From assembly GCA_963070105.1 (NCBI GenBank), contig OY718803.1:9901823-9965822 (forward strand): 64,000 bases of DNA, in the 5' to 3' direction. This DNA is from Litomosoides sigmodontis (Eukaryota; Nematoda; Chromadorea; Rhabditida; Onchocercidae). Shown one piece after another: positions 11,864-25,246 of the stretch (position 1 is the stretch's first letter; the number at the start of each line of letters is the position of its first letter). The position numbers and the translations under genes are program-made. A model generated the notes under the pieces. That model had not been told where the DNA came from. It was given only the letters and a program-made list of their open reading frames with translations, and did not search any database.

Positions 11864-12803
11864 TTATTTCTTCTTGTATTTTTTCATTTCCTGAAATCCG
11901 TCTTCAGTTTGACTCCAATATTAGTTTGAAGGATAAATTTGGTTATGTTTGCTCGTTTCAAAAATAATTACGCAGAACAGACCAACTCTAACCTTAATAA
12001 CAAGTGATTTTTTTTAAAATAAATGCTGCTTTAAGTTATTTTCCCCGAATGAAGTGGTATTCATTAATGTAATATGGAATTATGAACAAAAAACGGTGAT
12101 ATTCGATGGATAACCAATGGTTATCAAATCATACGTTATCGCGACTACAATTTGAATAGCGCATACATGGTATTGTTAATGCTTAACTGATCAACACAGG
12201 AGATAAGTCTCACAAAGACCAATTATGCATTTAACTCTAACGAAAATTTTCTACCATCACCGGAATTATTAAAACTATCACTGCGAATACAATTGCAACT
12301 CTTGTAGTTTCAATCTCAATAAAAGCACGTTTCAAATGTAGAATCTCAAAAAAACACGAAAAAATGAAATACTATATGAAAAAAGAAAACATTAACCGCT
12401 TCATATCGCTGCTTATCCTGGCTGGCTAGCTTCTCGTATTTGCTCTTATCTTTTACTTTACCCCATTCGACACCTGCCGCCTTGCTTACATCAATGACGG
12501 ACATGCCAGGCTTTGCTATACGTGAACGATTTTCCACCAACCAGAACATGTAAGCTGATTTGGCTCGCTTTGGTGCATTCGGGTCCTGCAAAGAGAGAAC
12601 GAAAAGAATAAGAGGCCGAAGAACAACAAATTATGTCACGAATCGACGATCTTAGGATTGACACAATCAATATATAGACGAAAAGTAAAATAATCAAACC
12701 AGTTACTCACCTTGACCTTCTTTGGCTTCTTCTGCTTTGAAGATGATGCTCCACCCGACTTTTTAGCTGATTTCTTCGATCCCTTTGCTCCTGTCTTAGC
12801 CAT
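11864..12803 (-). CDS. Small HMG-box chromatin protein
   Basis: Three exons in phase: 12803-12711, 12585-12397, 11890-11864; 102 residues. HMG-box proteins of this kind bend DNA without sequence preference. The N-terminus is a Lys/Ser-rich tail (KGSKKSAKKSGGASSSKQKK) followed by a complete single HMG box: DPNAPKRAKSAYMFWLVENR, then GMSVIDVSKAAGVEWGKV, ending KQRYEAEMKKYKKK. This matches the HMGB/NHP6-like group and the C. elegans hmg-1 proteins in size. The SSRP1/FACT subunit is excluded because there are no other domains. A TGAAATTTTAG acceptor near 12855 lies about 50 bases before the ATG and could take a spliced leader. Confidence 0.9.
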
Positions 12804-13323
12804 GAGACGACCGTTAGTTGTATGGTAAGTGGTAAGACAAAAAGTTAAAAGTCCTAAAATTTCAAAAAAATAAATTTACGGAAATCTTCAAAGGTGAACA
12901 GAAATAACATACGTGTGTGATGCAAGAAAATATAACCGTTCACAAGATTCCCGTTGAAATCTCAAGGCAGATATTCTTGAAAAATAAAAATATTGGCATT
13001 AAACAAAATGATTTATATATCGTAGTCGTCGAATAAATTAGTCCTATCGTATCAACAGCTTGACCGTGGAAGTAGTAAATCTGAGATAGAGGAGATGAGC
13101 ATGAGTGACCTCTGCTGCTAGTGGCGATGATCAACTGTAACTGACAAGTTGTATTAAAGCAATAATCCAGGTTGAACTGTTCAAACTAAAACTAACTTCT
13201 TTCCTAACAACAAACCGATATATTGTCCATTGTTCGACGAAGTGAAATGAATCTGAGATGAGATGAACATGAGTGACCTCTGCCGCTAATAAAATGACCA
13301 AATGCAACTGATTAAGCAAAGCA

Positions 13324-13326
<3 letters not shown>

Positions 13327-13376
<50 letters not shown>
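13327..13376. repeat. (GT)n microsatellite
   Basis: About 25 uninterrupted GT units. Confidence 0.95.
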
Positions 13377-13378
<2 letters not shown>

Positions 13379-13767
13379 GTATATGGGAGGAAGAGGATAA
13401 CCAAGCGTTCAGAGGTATGAGACGATGTGACGAAGAAAACCGATCTATGAATTTATATACCCATAAAGAAAATGCACCTCTCAGGTAATACCCGCCTGAA
13501 CAACGGTGGGGAAAGGGGTAGCTCGATCTAGACAGCGAAAAATAACCTTCGGTTTGCGCAAAAAGGTGGAAAATGCGCACATCTGCCAAATGACAACAGG
13601 AAAAAAATATTATGATTTTTGTGGAGATTTGGTGAAACATAGAATGAGAAAAATGTAGAGGTTTGAGAGAAAAGCAAATGAAAGATAGTAGTTGTACGAG
13701 AGAGTTAGAGAAATCCCATACTTTTGTGCAACCTTTGACCTATTATCATCGTACACGACCAAATGAC

Positions 13768-13804
13768 CAGCAGCAGCAACAGCAGCAGCAGCAGCAGCAG
13801 CAGT
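13768..13804. repeat. CAG/CAA microsatellite
   Basis: A short run of CAG units with one CAA interruption. Confidence 0.9.
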
Positions 13805-13850
13805 GGGTAGAGCAATTATTTGGCGGGTAAACAAGTGTTATGGTAGAGCA

Positions 13851-13894
13851 ACCTCCCTCCCCCTCCTCCTCCCCCTCCTCCTCCCCCCCCCCTC
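13851..13894. repeat. CT/CCTCC-rich low-complexity block
   Basis: Pyrimidine-only tract made of CCTCCTCC-type units ending in a C run. The complementary strand is G-rich. Confidence 0.85.
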
Positions 13895-15606
13895 ACCCGT
13901 TGTGAGAGCAAATGCAACTGCAAATCATTGATGGCAGTCCAACCAAGGAAGGAAGCGTTATTGATTCCCTCACTTTCGCAGCCTCTTTCTCACTTTCCCA
14001 CTTCCCTGTCTGCGTGACTCTCACTTGCGTGACCTGTTGTTCGTCGTTCATCCAAGTTGAAAGTTCACCACGCATCACACAACACGTGCGTTATTTCATC
14101 GTAAATGCTGCATTATTTGCCCAAAAAAATCTGCCGCAACTGCCATTAAAAGGGAAAAAAATATGGAAAAGAGAAGAGTGAGCTAAGATTTTTTTCCGGT
14201 CATTCCGGTCTTGCCGGAATTGCAGTCGTAACGTCCAGAAAGTTATACATTCATTGAATGTAAACATTACTCAAAGGAGGAGAGACTTCGCCGTAAACCT
14301 TTGCAGGTAATAGCTTTTCCACTACGATAGACAACTGTTTTCATGCTAAATTGTAGTGGCGTTTTTTTCAGGGAAATTTATTTCTCATTATTTATAAATA
14401 ACATTCGTTGCCTTTTTTTTTTAATTTTGAATTTTCAAATTTTCGAGGTAGCATAATGTTCATTCTGAAATGAAATGTAATTTATTTTCTTTGGACCTGA
14501 AGTTGGATGATTATTATTCATTCAGAAATACAAATTTTTCTTCTATTTCACGCTTTTAATTACTCCGTTTATTATTGCTCAGAATGAATGAAATTTAACT
14601 TGTTCAGAAATTGCATTTTTTTTCAGTTGACTAGTATTAAAAAAAGAACCTCAACAACTCTTTTTATTTAGCTTCATTACTTTTTTAAAACTTTTGCATT
14701 AACTGTTCAATGTTAATGAAATCAGCATGGTCTTACGAAAACGAATTGGCAGTTTGCTTCGCTTGTCGTTGACTACTTTTTCTGTTGATCTAAAATTTAA
14801 ATTGTTCATACTGAGATATTAACTGAAATCGAATAATTGATTCTTTGCTGTTGATTTCAATGACAAAGTAGTTGTGCAAGTTTCTTGCCGCAAAATAAAA
14901 TATGAAAATGCAATTGTAGTTGAGAAAAAGTTATCACCATCTTTCCAATAATCATAGTAATCCAGAAGTGGTTGAGTAGTCTGAAATAATGAAATGAAAT
15001 TAGTTAGAAATTTCCAGTAAAGTGAAATTTGGAAAAGTACTATTTATCACATTTAAATAAATATTCGAATGAAAGTCTCAATGATTCATTGGTTTTTCCG
15101 CTATGATGTGTTTAGCAGTATCATTGCTATTGCTACTTAATTGATCTTCACGATCGTTGTGGACGATAGATTAGAATCAGAATCTCAATTTCTGAGCATT
15201 TTAAATGCTATTTAGGCAGGTTCAAATTAACTTTGATCTGTTTGCTTTTTTGATCTTTCGAGTTAGAAGAACCAGCTTAATTTCAGGTCAACTATCCTTT
15301 TGCTACTCGCAATGCAAGATCATACCAGTTCATCTTTCGAGTAATCAGGTTTATTGGGATGTACGGCATACTGAAATTAACTATTGAGCGTTATACAGTA
15401 ATCTCTCCTAGGCTGCCATTTTTTAATACATATCTCTTTCAACATTTATCGCTCATCTTTTTTTTTCTACATTTTAACTATATGAGCAAAAAGTAAAATT
15501 AAAAAAAATACTAAATGAAACAAATGACCTCATCTGATGGACATGGTGCACTGACGATTGTAATAATTTTTTAGACTTGAAAATATTGAAAAATGTGGTC
15601 ATTTCC

Positions 15607-15685
15607 TCAGGAAACAAACTTAATTACCAAAATTGCCAGATGCGAATCGCTCGAATGATATGATAGTGATATGATGACACACACA

Positions 15686-15741
<56 letters not shown>

Positions 15742-17398
15742 TACACACACACACATACACATGCACACGTCGCTAAATGATACAAACGGATATTTTTCGA
15801 TTTTTGAAAGAAAAACAAAAGTGACCGATGAACGTGGCACTCGATAGCGACATAAAAGACGATATTCAAAAAATCGAACTTTGCAATCGATGTCAAAGAC
15901 ATAATATTTCCTTCTGCCATCTAAATTATGATAACATTTATCAATTAAGTTGCCACCCCACTGATAACATGAAAAGTCTTTCTATCCTATCCCTCTTATT
16001 TCTCTTAGTCTTAGTCTAGCGAAAGCGTATTTGATGGTTAATAACTGTGCTTTTTTTTTTTGTTAAATTTATTCTCTGAATATTAAGACTAATAGAAATA
16101 GCAGGATATTCAAAATATAAACTAAGAGATAATTCACAGAAATTAAGATGGCATTTATGTCAGTATGTACAAATCCACAAAACTTACATGTTGGTGGACT
16201 GTACATAAAAAATCGCCTGCATTGACCTTTCTTTAAGTCGTAGAAACGTGACTTATGATCAGGTTCTAAAAACTGGCTGTAATTGAATGGAGATTGATCG
16301 AACCAGTGGAAGCGGTCGTTCTGATATTTCAATCCAATCAGCATTGGCACTGAGGTGAGGGCGAAATCGGCTGCTAAATTACTTCAAGCAATCATAGTTT
16401 GTTGAAGTTTAGTGCTACAAGTTTGCAAGGAATAGCTTGAAGTTTGAAGGCTGAAATTGGGAAGGACCATTTGTGGAGTTAGAAGGGAAAATTGAACAAT
16501 AAAAGTTGGACAATTGGTTGGTTTTGTCATGAAAAACAGAGAAGGTAAAATGGTCGAAATTGAAAATGCGTACATCGATAGAGCACTTTAACAAATTCAT
16601 ATTCCTTTTTACTACGAATTGAAACGCTAGAACTTATTACGCCAAAGTGCTTTGTAGCTTGTTCACAGTAACGTTGATCGCCTTCTGTTGTATTCCAAAA
16701 TTTGCCATATTTTTCCATATCCTTCAAATTAAACTTGTCAATTTTTAACAGTTTTGCAGTTATGGTTCCTCAACTTAGAACTTAGAGTGTTTTTTTTTCT
16801 CTTTACATTCCGTAAGTTACTCTGACAGAAAAATGTGTCGTAGATCTGAAGAGAAATGAAGTCATTTTTATTGCTTTAGATAGTTATGCATTAATTAAAG
16901 TACTGATTAGATAAATTCTATGAAGTGAAAATCAGTTATGAAGTAGTGCTGTCATTTAAAAGATGAAAATTTGTTGTTGTGATGAGTGATTCATTATGTT
17001 TGTATAGCAATTAATTATCTATCTGCGATGTAACAATTAAAGGACTAACAAATCTGTTGAATGCATGCATTCTGTAGCAATAAATGTCCGAGCCTAATAG
17101 CTTTTCATCGTAGTCTTCATAACATACTTCTGAAATTAGAAACTGAAAATCGGAAATTAAATTCATCTGTATCGTACAATAGATGATTGATGAGTGGTGC
17201 TTGAAAGTATTATGCTAAATTTTGCTGCAGGATGGCAAATGAAACGGATATGCTCTTTTCACGGATCACGTATGAAATATTAGTGTGAACGTGATGATGG
17301 ATAAAATGAATGAGTGGAAATGACAAACTCTGCAAGCAGTGCACGAAAGGAGGTGCTGCTACAAGACACGCAAGAAAAACGACCGTGCCGAACGTCAT
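15607..17398 (-). CDS. Secreted C-type-lectin-like protein A, tail encoded by a (CA)n repeat
   Basis: Minus-strand exons seen: signal-peptide exon from the ATG at 17398 (MTFGTVVFLACLVAAPPFVH), 16721-16574, 16373-16188 and 15920-15607. The domain follows C-type-lectin order: RYCEQATKHFGVISSSVSIR with EYEFVKVLYR, then LIGLKYQNDRFHWFDQSPFN, then QCRRFFMYSPPT, and the closing DIDCKVRFFEYRLLCRYR. After that the frame continues through VTFVFLSK into the (CA)n microsatellite, coding alternating Cys-Val, and stops at 15607. The link between the signal exon and 16721 needs one more small exon that could not be fixed (a candidate lies near 16830). Paralogue of the gene at 18105. Such proteins are often secreted in nematodes; the ligand is unknown. 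Confidence 0.72.
15678..15766. repeat. (CA)n microsatellite inside lectin-like gene A
   Basis: CA units with a few TA substitutions, lying within the last exon of the minus-strand lectin-like gene in an open frame. Confidence 0.95.
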
Positions 17399-18104
17399 TG
17401 AATTATCGTATGATGAAAATTTTTTGTAAATTTCACTTTAAAATTAGATATCTATGCTTAATTTTGAAATCAGATCGATAATTCATGTCTGATGCATTAC
17501 TTCATGCAACTGTTTCATCACAATTTCGGTCGTAGAATCTCATGCATGGGAATGTAGACTGTAGTTGGCCAGTTCTGAGTTTGCTAATTAGCTTCCAGCT
17601 TTCCACCTCTCATCAGCTTCACATTTGCTTAATTAGTTGCATACATTCGTAGCTCATTCGTAATTAACACTTCTAAGTCAATTTCTTTTTGTTACAAAGA
17701 TTGCAATGAAGATTTTGCCAAATTTATGAATTTCAAAAATCATACTGTCCTTTTAAGCCGAACTATGATCGGAGGCTTATTCGATGAGTAACATTTGTTC
17801 CCATTCGTAAGCCTTGTATCAGTTTTTTTGAAAAAAAAACGAAAATTTTGATAATGAAAGTTTAACTATTTGTTCTAAGGAGCACAACTGGCTACTACTG
17901 GAATGATTATAAGCATTCAATTATTTCTAATTCAAGGATGAAGACATCTTTCAACTCGTTACATTTCACGTAATGGTCAATTCTATTCATTGCTCCGTTT
18001 AGCTCCATTTGATAGCCTAAGTGTAATTGCATTGTGCTCCGAAAATGAACTTGAAACTTTTTAATCGAATTTTCCAAAAATTTTCATCAAACGATAAGTT
18101 AGCG
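17399..18104. promoter_or_regulatory. Shared upstream region of the two lectin-like genes
   Basis: About 700 bases between head-to-head paralogues, so both promoters probably lie here. The sequence is AT-rich with no recognised motif or RNA gene. Confidence 0.4.
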
Positions 18105-20137
18105 ATGTCGGGTGCGGTCGTTTTTATTGCTTGTCTTGCAGCAACACTTCTGCTCGTGCACTGTTCACGAAGTTGGTCCTTTCTTCACTCATTTTTCTAT
18201 CCCAATATTTTCACGTGATACGTGAGAAAAAAAACGATAATTTTTTAATGGTGTCAACAAAAATCTTTCACCATAACAGAATTTAGCAATGATACTTTCA
18301 AGCATTCATTAATCAAACTATAGTACGATATGACTTTGATACTTTCATCCCTACTTTCTCTTTAAAACATTTAGCAAAGAATTGCATTTTGCAAAATTCA
18401 ATTTTATAGATGAATGCTAAATGATTTATGATCGCTTCTTTCAATTTGAAATTTTCTAAATGATCTTTTCTTTCAATTTGAAAACGTACGGACGTGTGGT
18501 TACGCTTGCTCCAATAACACATTGTAATTCAGAAGGAAAAAAAAATAGTAGGAACAATGATTTCTTGATCATTTAAGCGAGATTTCATTGCGAAATGGAT
18601 TATTATATGAAAGAAATTGACGACGATTTCTACTGCTACAAAATTCACAAAATCACTCTAGGCGTTAGTCCTTCAACTGCCACATTGATCGTTTTAAATT
18701 TGATAATCGATTGATTCTTGAAATATATAAGGCTAAATTTCAGACACATTTTCATCTGTCAGGTCGTCTAGCATTTACCTTAGTCGTTTATACCATTTTC
18801 TCATCTGTTTTTTTTTGCTGTATAAAATTATTTAGCTAGTCGCTATTTTAATTAATAATTGATGATAGAGGTATAAATTAGGAAATGGGCTGTTTCGTCA
18901 AACAAACTAACGGAACACGTGAAAAAACACTCTAAGATTGAAGTTGAAAAGTTGCAAATGTGTAAAATTGTTGAAATTTGATGAACGCTTGTGCTATTTT
19001 GTTTGTTAAGATGACAATGACGGATGAGGGACTGCGAAGTATTGGAACAGCCGATCAAGACCTCTGTCGGAACTCCTCGAATATTCACACAATGTTTAGC
19101 AGCTCAATTCGTAGCAGAGAGGAATTCGATTTCATCAAAATGCTTTATCGAAGTATTTTCACTAATTTCTTCGATTTTTACATCTAAATTTGATTAAGCT
19201 AATTGTTCCACTTTGTTTGTAACTAAATTTTTCACAAGTTTCGGTGAGCTATTTCATTATTACATTCCTAAATTACTGATCTATGTGATTTTTTTAGCAT
19301 TCGAACGAAAGAAATGGCTTATTCATGCTGATCGGAATGATCTTCCGCTACTAATCGGATTGATGTATATAAATAAAGATTATCATTGGTTTGATGATTC
19401 ACCGTTCGACTATGAGGGATTCATGGAGAATGGATTTAAGTCTAATTTTTCGCAATTTAGAATGAAAGATTGTCGACGATTTTTTCTTTACAGTCCACCA
19501 ACACGTAAGCTTTGTTGATTTGCAAAACTTTATAAATCGTAAAACTCATTTTTTTTTTCAATGAACTGCACAATTGATGAATCAGTAATTTACGTGGAAA
19601 AAGATCAATTAATTTTCCGTCACTCCAAAAGATGAGATTAGTCTAAACGCTTACACTAAGTGAAAAATGTTTCTTATTTTTCAACCTGTTTGAAATTAAA
19701 TTGCCATCTGTGGAATTTATTGCTTGCAAATTTTACAACCATAAGATTGTTGAGAAACTTGATTTGGGGAGATTGGGGAGAATGTGTTGCTAATACTGAA
19801 GGTTTCCAAAAAAAAAAAGGATGTTGAAGTTGATTTTACTTGTTGCTGTAAACAATTCTTATTGTTAATTATTTTTTCGATTCTTTTTTCGTTTTTTTAT
19901 CATATTTTTTATTCTTAGTGTAAAGGTTTTTAAATTGACGAAAGTTATCTTTTCATTTTAGAGTACGTCAGAATTTTCTACAGTTTCGACATGGATTGTT
20001 ATGCACAATTTCAAAATTATTATGTCGTATGTCGATATAAACTTCCGCGTGATACGGTCATTTTTGTTTACCTTTCAAAATTTCCGATAGTAAAAGAGTG
20101 CATTAAACTATTGCGATTTGACGTCTATGACATATAG
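18105..20137 (+). CDS. Secreted C-type-lectin-like protein B
   Basis: Plus-strand paralogue of lectin-like gene A. Exons seen: signal-peptide exon from the ATG at 18105 (MSGAVVFIACLAATLLLVHC), 19011-19152, 19298-19504 and 19962-20137, the last three in phase. Domain pieces in order are IRSREEFDFIKMLYR, then LLIGLMYINKDYHWFDDSPF, then DCRRFFLYSPPT, then FDMDCYAQFQNYYVVCRYK, and a tail LSKFPIVKECIK ending DVYDI. The frame is open upstream to ATGs at 18027 and 18045, but only the 18105 start gives a signal peptide. A short exon near 18744, similar to one near 16830 in gene A, is probably missing from this model. W of the classic WIGL motif is replaced by LLIGL. Confidence 0.7.
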
Positions 20138-20860
20138 CATACGTCTCCCACACGGAAGTACATTATTTTTATCGTCAGTAATTAAATGAGTGATCAAAAT
20201 TCAAAAATTGAATTTAATTTTGAGAGGAATAATCAAATTCTGCGATAATGCAACCATATTTATTAATAAAATCGAAGAAATATGGCACGAATTGGATGAA
20301 ATTAATTTCAGGTTTCAGATGGCAATGAGAGAAGACTGGTATGTTCTTCCGTTGTAACTAAAATAAGGTGTAGTAGACGAGTGCAGCCGTTTAAAACAAT
20401 ATCATTTAATGAAATTTAAAATTAGACTAATCTGCGCGAAGCAAAATTTTGAAAGATCGAAAAAACAAACACAACAAATTAACGCATGCTTATCTTAACG
20501 ATAAAAAATTGTTCACAATTTGAGATTCTGAATCCACTCTTCCATTCTCTCTTTACATGTTGGGACATTGTAAAAATACGTTTACTATCAGTTAGGATAA
20601 TTCAATGATAAAGTTTTTTGCAATGACACTACAAAAAGGTATCATAGAGAAATAGTCGAAATCTTTATTCATTTTTAAGTCAAATTTTTTTTAATATTTT
20701 TTATTTTAGAACTATGAAGAATACTGGAATTACGGTAATGTCGTTTTCTCAACTATAATTAACTTTTCATAATTGATTTTATGGCGAAAAACACTGATTA
20801 ATTTTAATAGTCAATACTAATAAAATAATAATATAATACTAATGGTGATATAATAATAAC

Positions 20861-21055
<195 letters not shown>

Positions 21056-21826
21056 GCATTCCGAGAACAGTAACTTTTGTGAAGCATTTTAGGAACGTCA
21101 TTATTTAATTATTGACATATTATCAATTGAAATAAGATTGTTTCATTTATCCGTTCTTTCCACTCGTCTCTTCGCAGTCTAATTTTGATTGTGAAATCGT
21201 AATTCCACTTAGCTCACGTGATTTATGCAGTGCTATTTTTGCAATGCTTTGGTATTGCTTGATAATTTCAAGATCGATAATTGAAATTTTAGATTTAAAA
21301 TCAGAGGGAAGAGTTGCAAGAGCAGCAGCAAGCCGATCGTTTCGTAAGATTCCTTAATTTCCAGTAACATTGAAATTCGATCTTTTTATTTAGCAGTGAA
21401 AACGAATGAAGTGATAGAAATTAGAAGTGATAATCCGTTGTGTTGAGACTTTCCGCATTGGTCAGTTAAGAAAAGACCGTTCAATTTCAGAATAATTTTA
21501 ATATTTAATTTAACAGTAAATTTTTAATTAACAATTTTCCTATATATGAAATGGATTAGTTAAAATGATGAAATGGAGATGAAATCTTTGATCGCTCCAT
21601 AAGAAATTGATAAGTCGCATTTCAGAATATTATGCAACGTTGAAAGCACTTGTAATCTTTCCAATTACAATATTCTTGCTTCGATTTCACAACTTTATAA
21701 TTTAACGATATTGCTTTTTTTCAAAATTATTAATTTAATTTAATCGAAAGGATCATAAATTGGTGTTTGAATCTTGTCACTTCTGAAGCAATCATCAAGC
21801 TGTATGTCTAAAAAAACACGACCAAA

Positions 21827-22270
21827 TCACTTATCCCACGTTAATGCCGTTTTTAATTGGTAGTGAAAATACCATCCATCACCCATCGACACTTTTTTAA
21901 TGCTTGAATAGCTCGCTCTTTCACTATTAACATTCTCATTTACTGAATGCAACTCATTCGTACTTTCAAATTTCAAATTAAAACCCATCACGTAAATATT
22001 GTTGAACTGTTTCGGAAAAAGACTGTCGTCCAAGTGTTTATTCACAATCAGAGTTGCATGAAATAAGCATGGCGAACTATTAATAAAACTGTCATGATGT
22101 GCCCTACGAAGTACTAACGATAAGATTGTGAGAAATACTGTCGTAATTTCCACGAATTCATCTCTCACTTTTTGCTCTCTTTGCTCAAGAAAGTTTGCAG
22201 AATTAAAATTTTGCACGAAAGGTTTTCCCTGTGAAACTTTTCTTTTTTTTTTTTCACGGCAGTAGCACAA
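21827..22270 (-). CDS. Unrecognised open frame of 147 codons (hypothetical)
   Basis: A single long frame in otherwise stop-rich DNA, ending SMGDGWYFHYQLKTALTWDK. The N-terminal third begins with Lys-rich sequence derived partly from an A/T run, so the true exon may start later. One hydrophobic stretch (VFLTILSLVL) could be a short membrane segment or signal anchor. No domain was recognised, there is no clear neighbour exon, and no polyadenylation signal was confirmed. It may be a real exon of an orphan gene or chance. Confidence 0.3.
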   Translation of the reverse strand: MCYCREKKKRKVSQGKPFVQNFNSANFLEQREQKVRDEFVEITTVFLTILSLVLRRAHHDSFINSSPCLFHATLIVNKHLDDSLFPKQFNNIYVMGFNLKFESTNELHSVNENVNSERASYSSIKKVSMGDGWYFHYQLKTALTWDK

Positions 22271-25246
22271 ATTATGAAATGAAGAGAATATTGCAAAAGG
22301 AATGAAAATTTTTGGAATTTCAAATGATTAAGAAAATCAAATCATTTGTCTTTGGGCGGTTTCGATAATGTATGCGGCTTTTGTTTGCTTAAATTTTTTT
22401 ACTTCATGAATACCATTGATTGCTTCTGATATTTGTATATTAAAGATTTCATTATCTCTCCGCAGTTCTCTCAAATATTGCAGCTCTCTCAAATCCTCTC
22501 TACACTAAAGATAGTTTACATTTTAATTTAAATTCAACTTTGAATTTGTCATCGATTCGATGAGCTGACAACCATAGCCTTATCATTTATCTACTTCAGC
22601 TATCGATTATCACATTTCATTTGAATTTGTAAAGAGCAAAAAAGGTGGAAAACAAGCAAACAGATCAATACCCTTCGTCCTGGTAACGACAAATAACTGC
22701 TCCAACCACCTCGTCATTGACGTCTCTCATTAGTGATAAAAAACAACTGTTTGATAATATGTATTTCGCGTGATTTTACGTGACACACCGGACATTCCTC
22801 AAAAACCTGGAAAATCGACTTGTTACTTCTAACTTTCCGAAACATTTCCCTTTTTTTAAAAAAAAGACTAAAAAGCAAAGTGTAATTAACGAACAGTTTA
22901 GAAATTAGCTTTCAGAGGAAACAAAAACAAAAAGCAAAATGGATTGTATTTAATTGAGAAAAGAGGAATGATTAGATGAAGTCACCCTTATCCAATGTAA
23001 AATGCATTCGTAATGAAATGTATGACCGCAACAGCGTATCATTAAAATTTGATTTCTTATTAGTCTTCCGCCGCATATGACGCAAATAAAATTCTTGTAC
23101 ATCACCCTATTCCACCAAATAAGTAAAACCTAAATGAATGAGCAACAGCAATTTCAACCATTACGTGCACCGCAGGGTAATTATTCAAGTACAAGAATGA
23201 TTGAACGTTTTTTTAGTTGCTTTAATAAAAAGTATTGACGTAATGTGTTCAAAGGACGATGACTGAACAGTTAGTTAAATTACGCCAACACTTCCGTTGA
23301 CTTTACGGTAATTCAACGAAACGTCTACAATGCACCGAGTATCAATCATTCATTAATGATTTTCCCTTTTCCATCTTAAACAAGGACGATATCAATTGAA
23401 GATTAGGTCGGTCGATCATGCGATCAAGTTTCCTATTCGCAGAACTGAATGAGTAATTGGTCATTTGAGAGGTGGACTTTATCTAATTCGAAAACGAAAA
23501 AAAAAAACAAAACGAAATGGATGATTCGAATGAATCGTACCAATCTTCGAGCGAAATAGATCAGTGCTAATTTGCTAACTTACACTTTCAATATAAATTC
23601 ACTCATTGGAATACTGTAAATAGCGTAAGCAACAAATTAATTATTGCAGTAAAATGTGAAATGCAAAAACTTTACGTAAAATATACGTCTGCAAAAAAAA
23701 AATTTCGCACTAACAACGAAAAGTGGGAAATTTTGCTTAAAGAAGCTAGCAGCAGACAAGATTATTTATTCTTCCTTGTAGAATGGAAAGCTTAACAAAT
23801 AATCGAAAATTTACGAATCAAAAAATAATCAGTCGGCTTATTCCACTTATTCCACTTCCAGAAACTTTGGGTAACGTTTAGGTGAATTTTAGGGCGGCGT
23901 AAATTGAACATACGCAGTTTGAACTATTGCAAAATGTGTGAAAGTGTTCATATCGTATCATTTAATTTCTGAAAGTCTTTTCTGCTCCCGAGACGCAGCA
24001 CTGCCGATTTGCAATGTGTTACTGATAATTTATAAATTTTAAAATTGATTAGCTAAATTAGCATTAATGCTGAAAAAATTTGGAATTCCTTACTGACTTT
24101 TACATTCATCAGTGAATGTGATTCAATGAACGTAGTAAATTCATGCTGCCTAAACTAGCAGAAATTACCTGAAACTTTCGAAAATTAACAATCGTTTAGA
24201 TTGAAATTTTTAAATTTCTTACAATTTTTTTTTACTTTAAGCAATAGACCACAAATAACATTGATTGAGTTACGTTTTTTCTTCCACTCATTTATTTTAA
24301 TTATCATAATCATAATACTTTACGACGCACAATTCCATTGCTAATAAAGTAATAAATAATATTTGAAATTTTTAATAAAATTGAAAATTTTGAAAAAAAC
24401 ATCTTGAGAAATATAGTGAAATGAAAAAAAAATAATTGGATCATCCAATTTTATACTTTTAAATATGTAAAAATTTCAAAAGAGTGAATTTCGTATCAGA
24501 GAGGCATTTAGCAACAATTGGTAATTGTAAGACAGTTGTTTAGTAAAGAAGCTAATTTTAATTACCAACAGTTTTTATATCTCCCACTTTTTAACGAGAC
24601 TCATTGGAAAGTGTATTTATCGTAAAATTTCTAATATTTCACTTAAATATGTTAGTGGTAGTTGTAATTGTAAAAAGCATTAACAGTTAAAATGTAACTG
24701 TATAATTACTTCCTAATCATTTAAATGTTCAGCTTTTTAGTTTGGATGATTTAAAATTGTTTTTTAAAAGATTTAACTATGTAATAAAATTGAAAAAAAA
24801 TCATTTAATAATTAATTCTTCTAAAATAACCTTCTTTCACAATGAGGAAAATTAAAGAATTTGAACTGTGTAGAATTTGAACTTTATGATACATTTGCAA
24901 TTTCAGAAAAATTAAAATTTTTTCTTTACAAATATATGGAGTAATAAAAGATAGGGAAAAAAAGCTCCTCATTCATGCTCTCATAAGTTATAGCTGAAAA
25001 ATGTTTTTTACATGAACGAATTAAATCTATCAAATAAGCTCCAATTGTTTCCCTTCCTATGCAACTCTTTTTTTTTCATTTTTCTTAAGACTTAATTTTA
25101 CTAATAAAAAATTTCTTCTCTAATTTCCGCTTTTTTTTTTGCTTAATTTTGTCAAATTTTTAAGTTTTTTTCAAAATTTCGCATAAAACAACAGGACAAA
25201 TGTGATGGGAAGGATAGGCGAGAAAGTAGTAAGCGTGTGGAATTTT

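Larger units (their letters stand above)
12804..15606. other. Gene-free stretch rich in simple repeats
   Basis: About 2.8 kb without a supported gene. It holds the upstream region of the HMG-box gene, a (GT)n run, a CAG run, a CT-rich block and otherwise AT-rich DNA. The longest frame (13131-13640 minus) owes much of its length to His-Thr codons from the (GT)n run and is rejected. Confidence 0.5.

Noticed and set aside
13131..13640. 169-codon minus-strand frame
   Set aside because: Much of it is His-Thr from a (GT)n run, and the rest has no recognisable domain.
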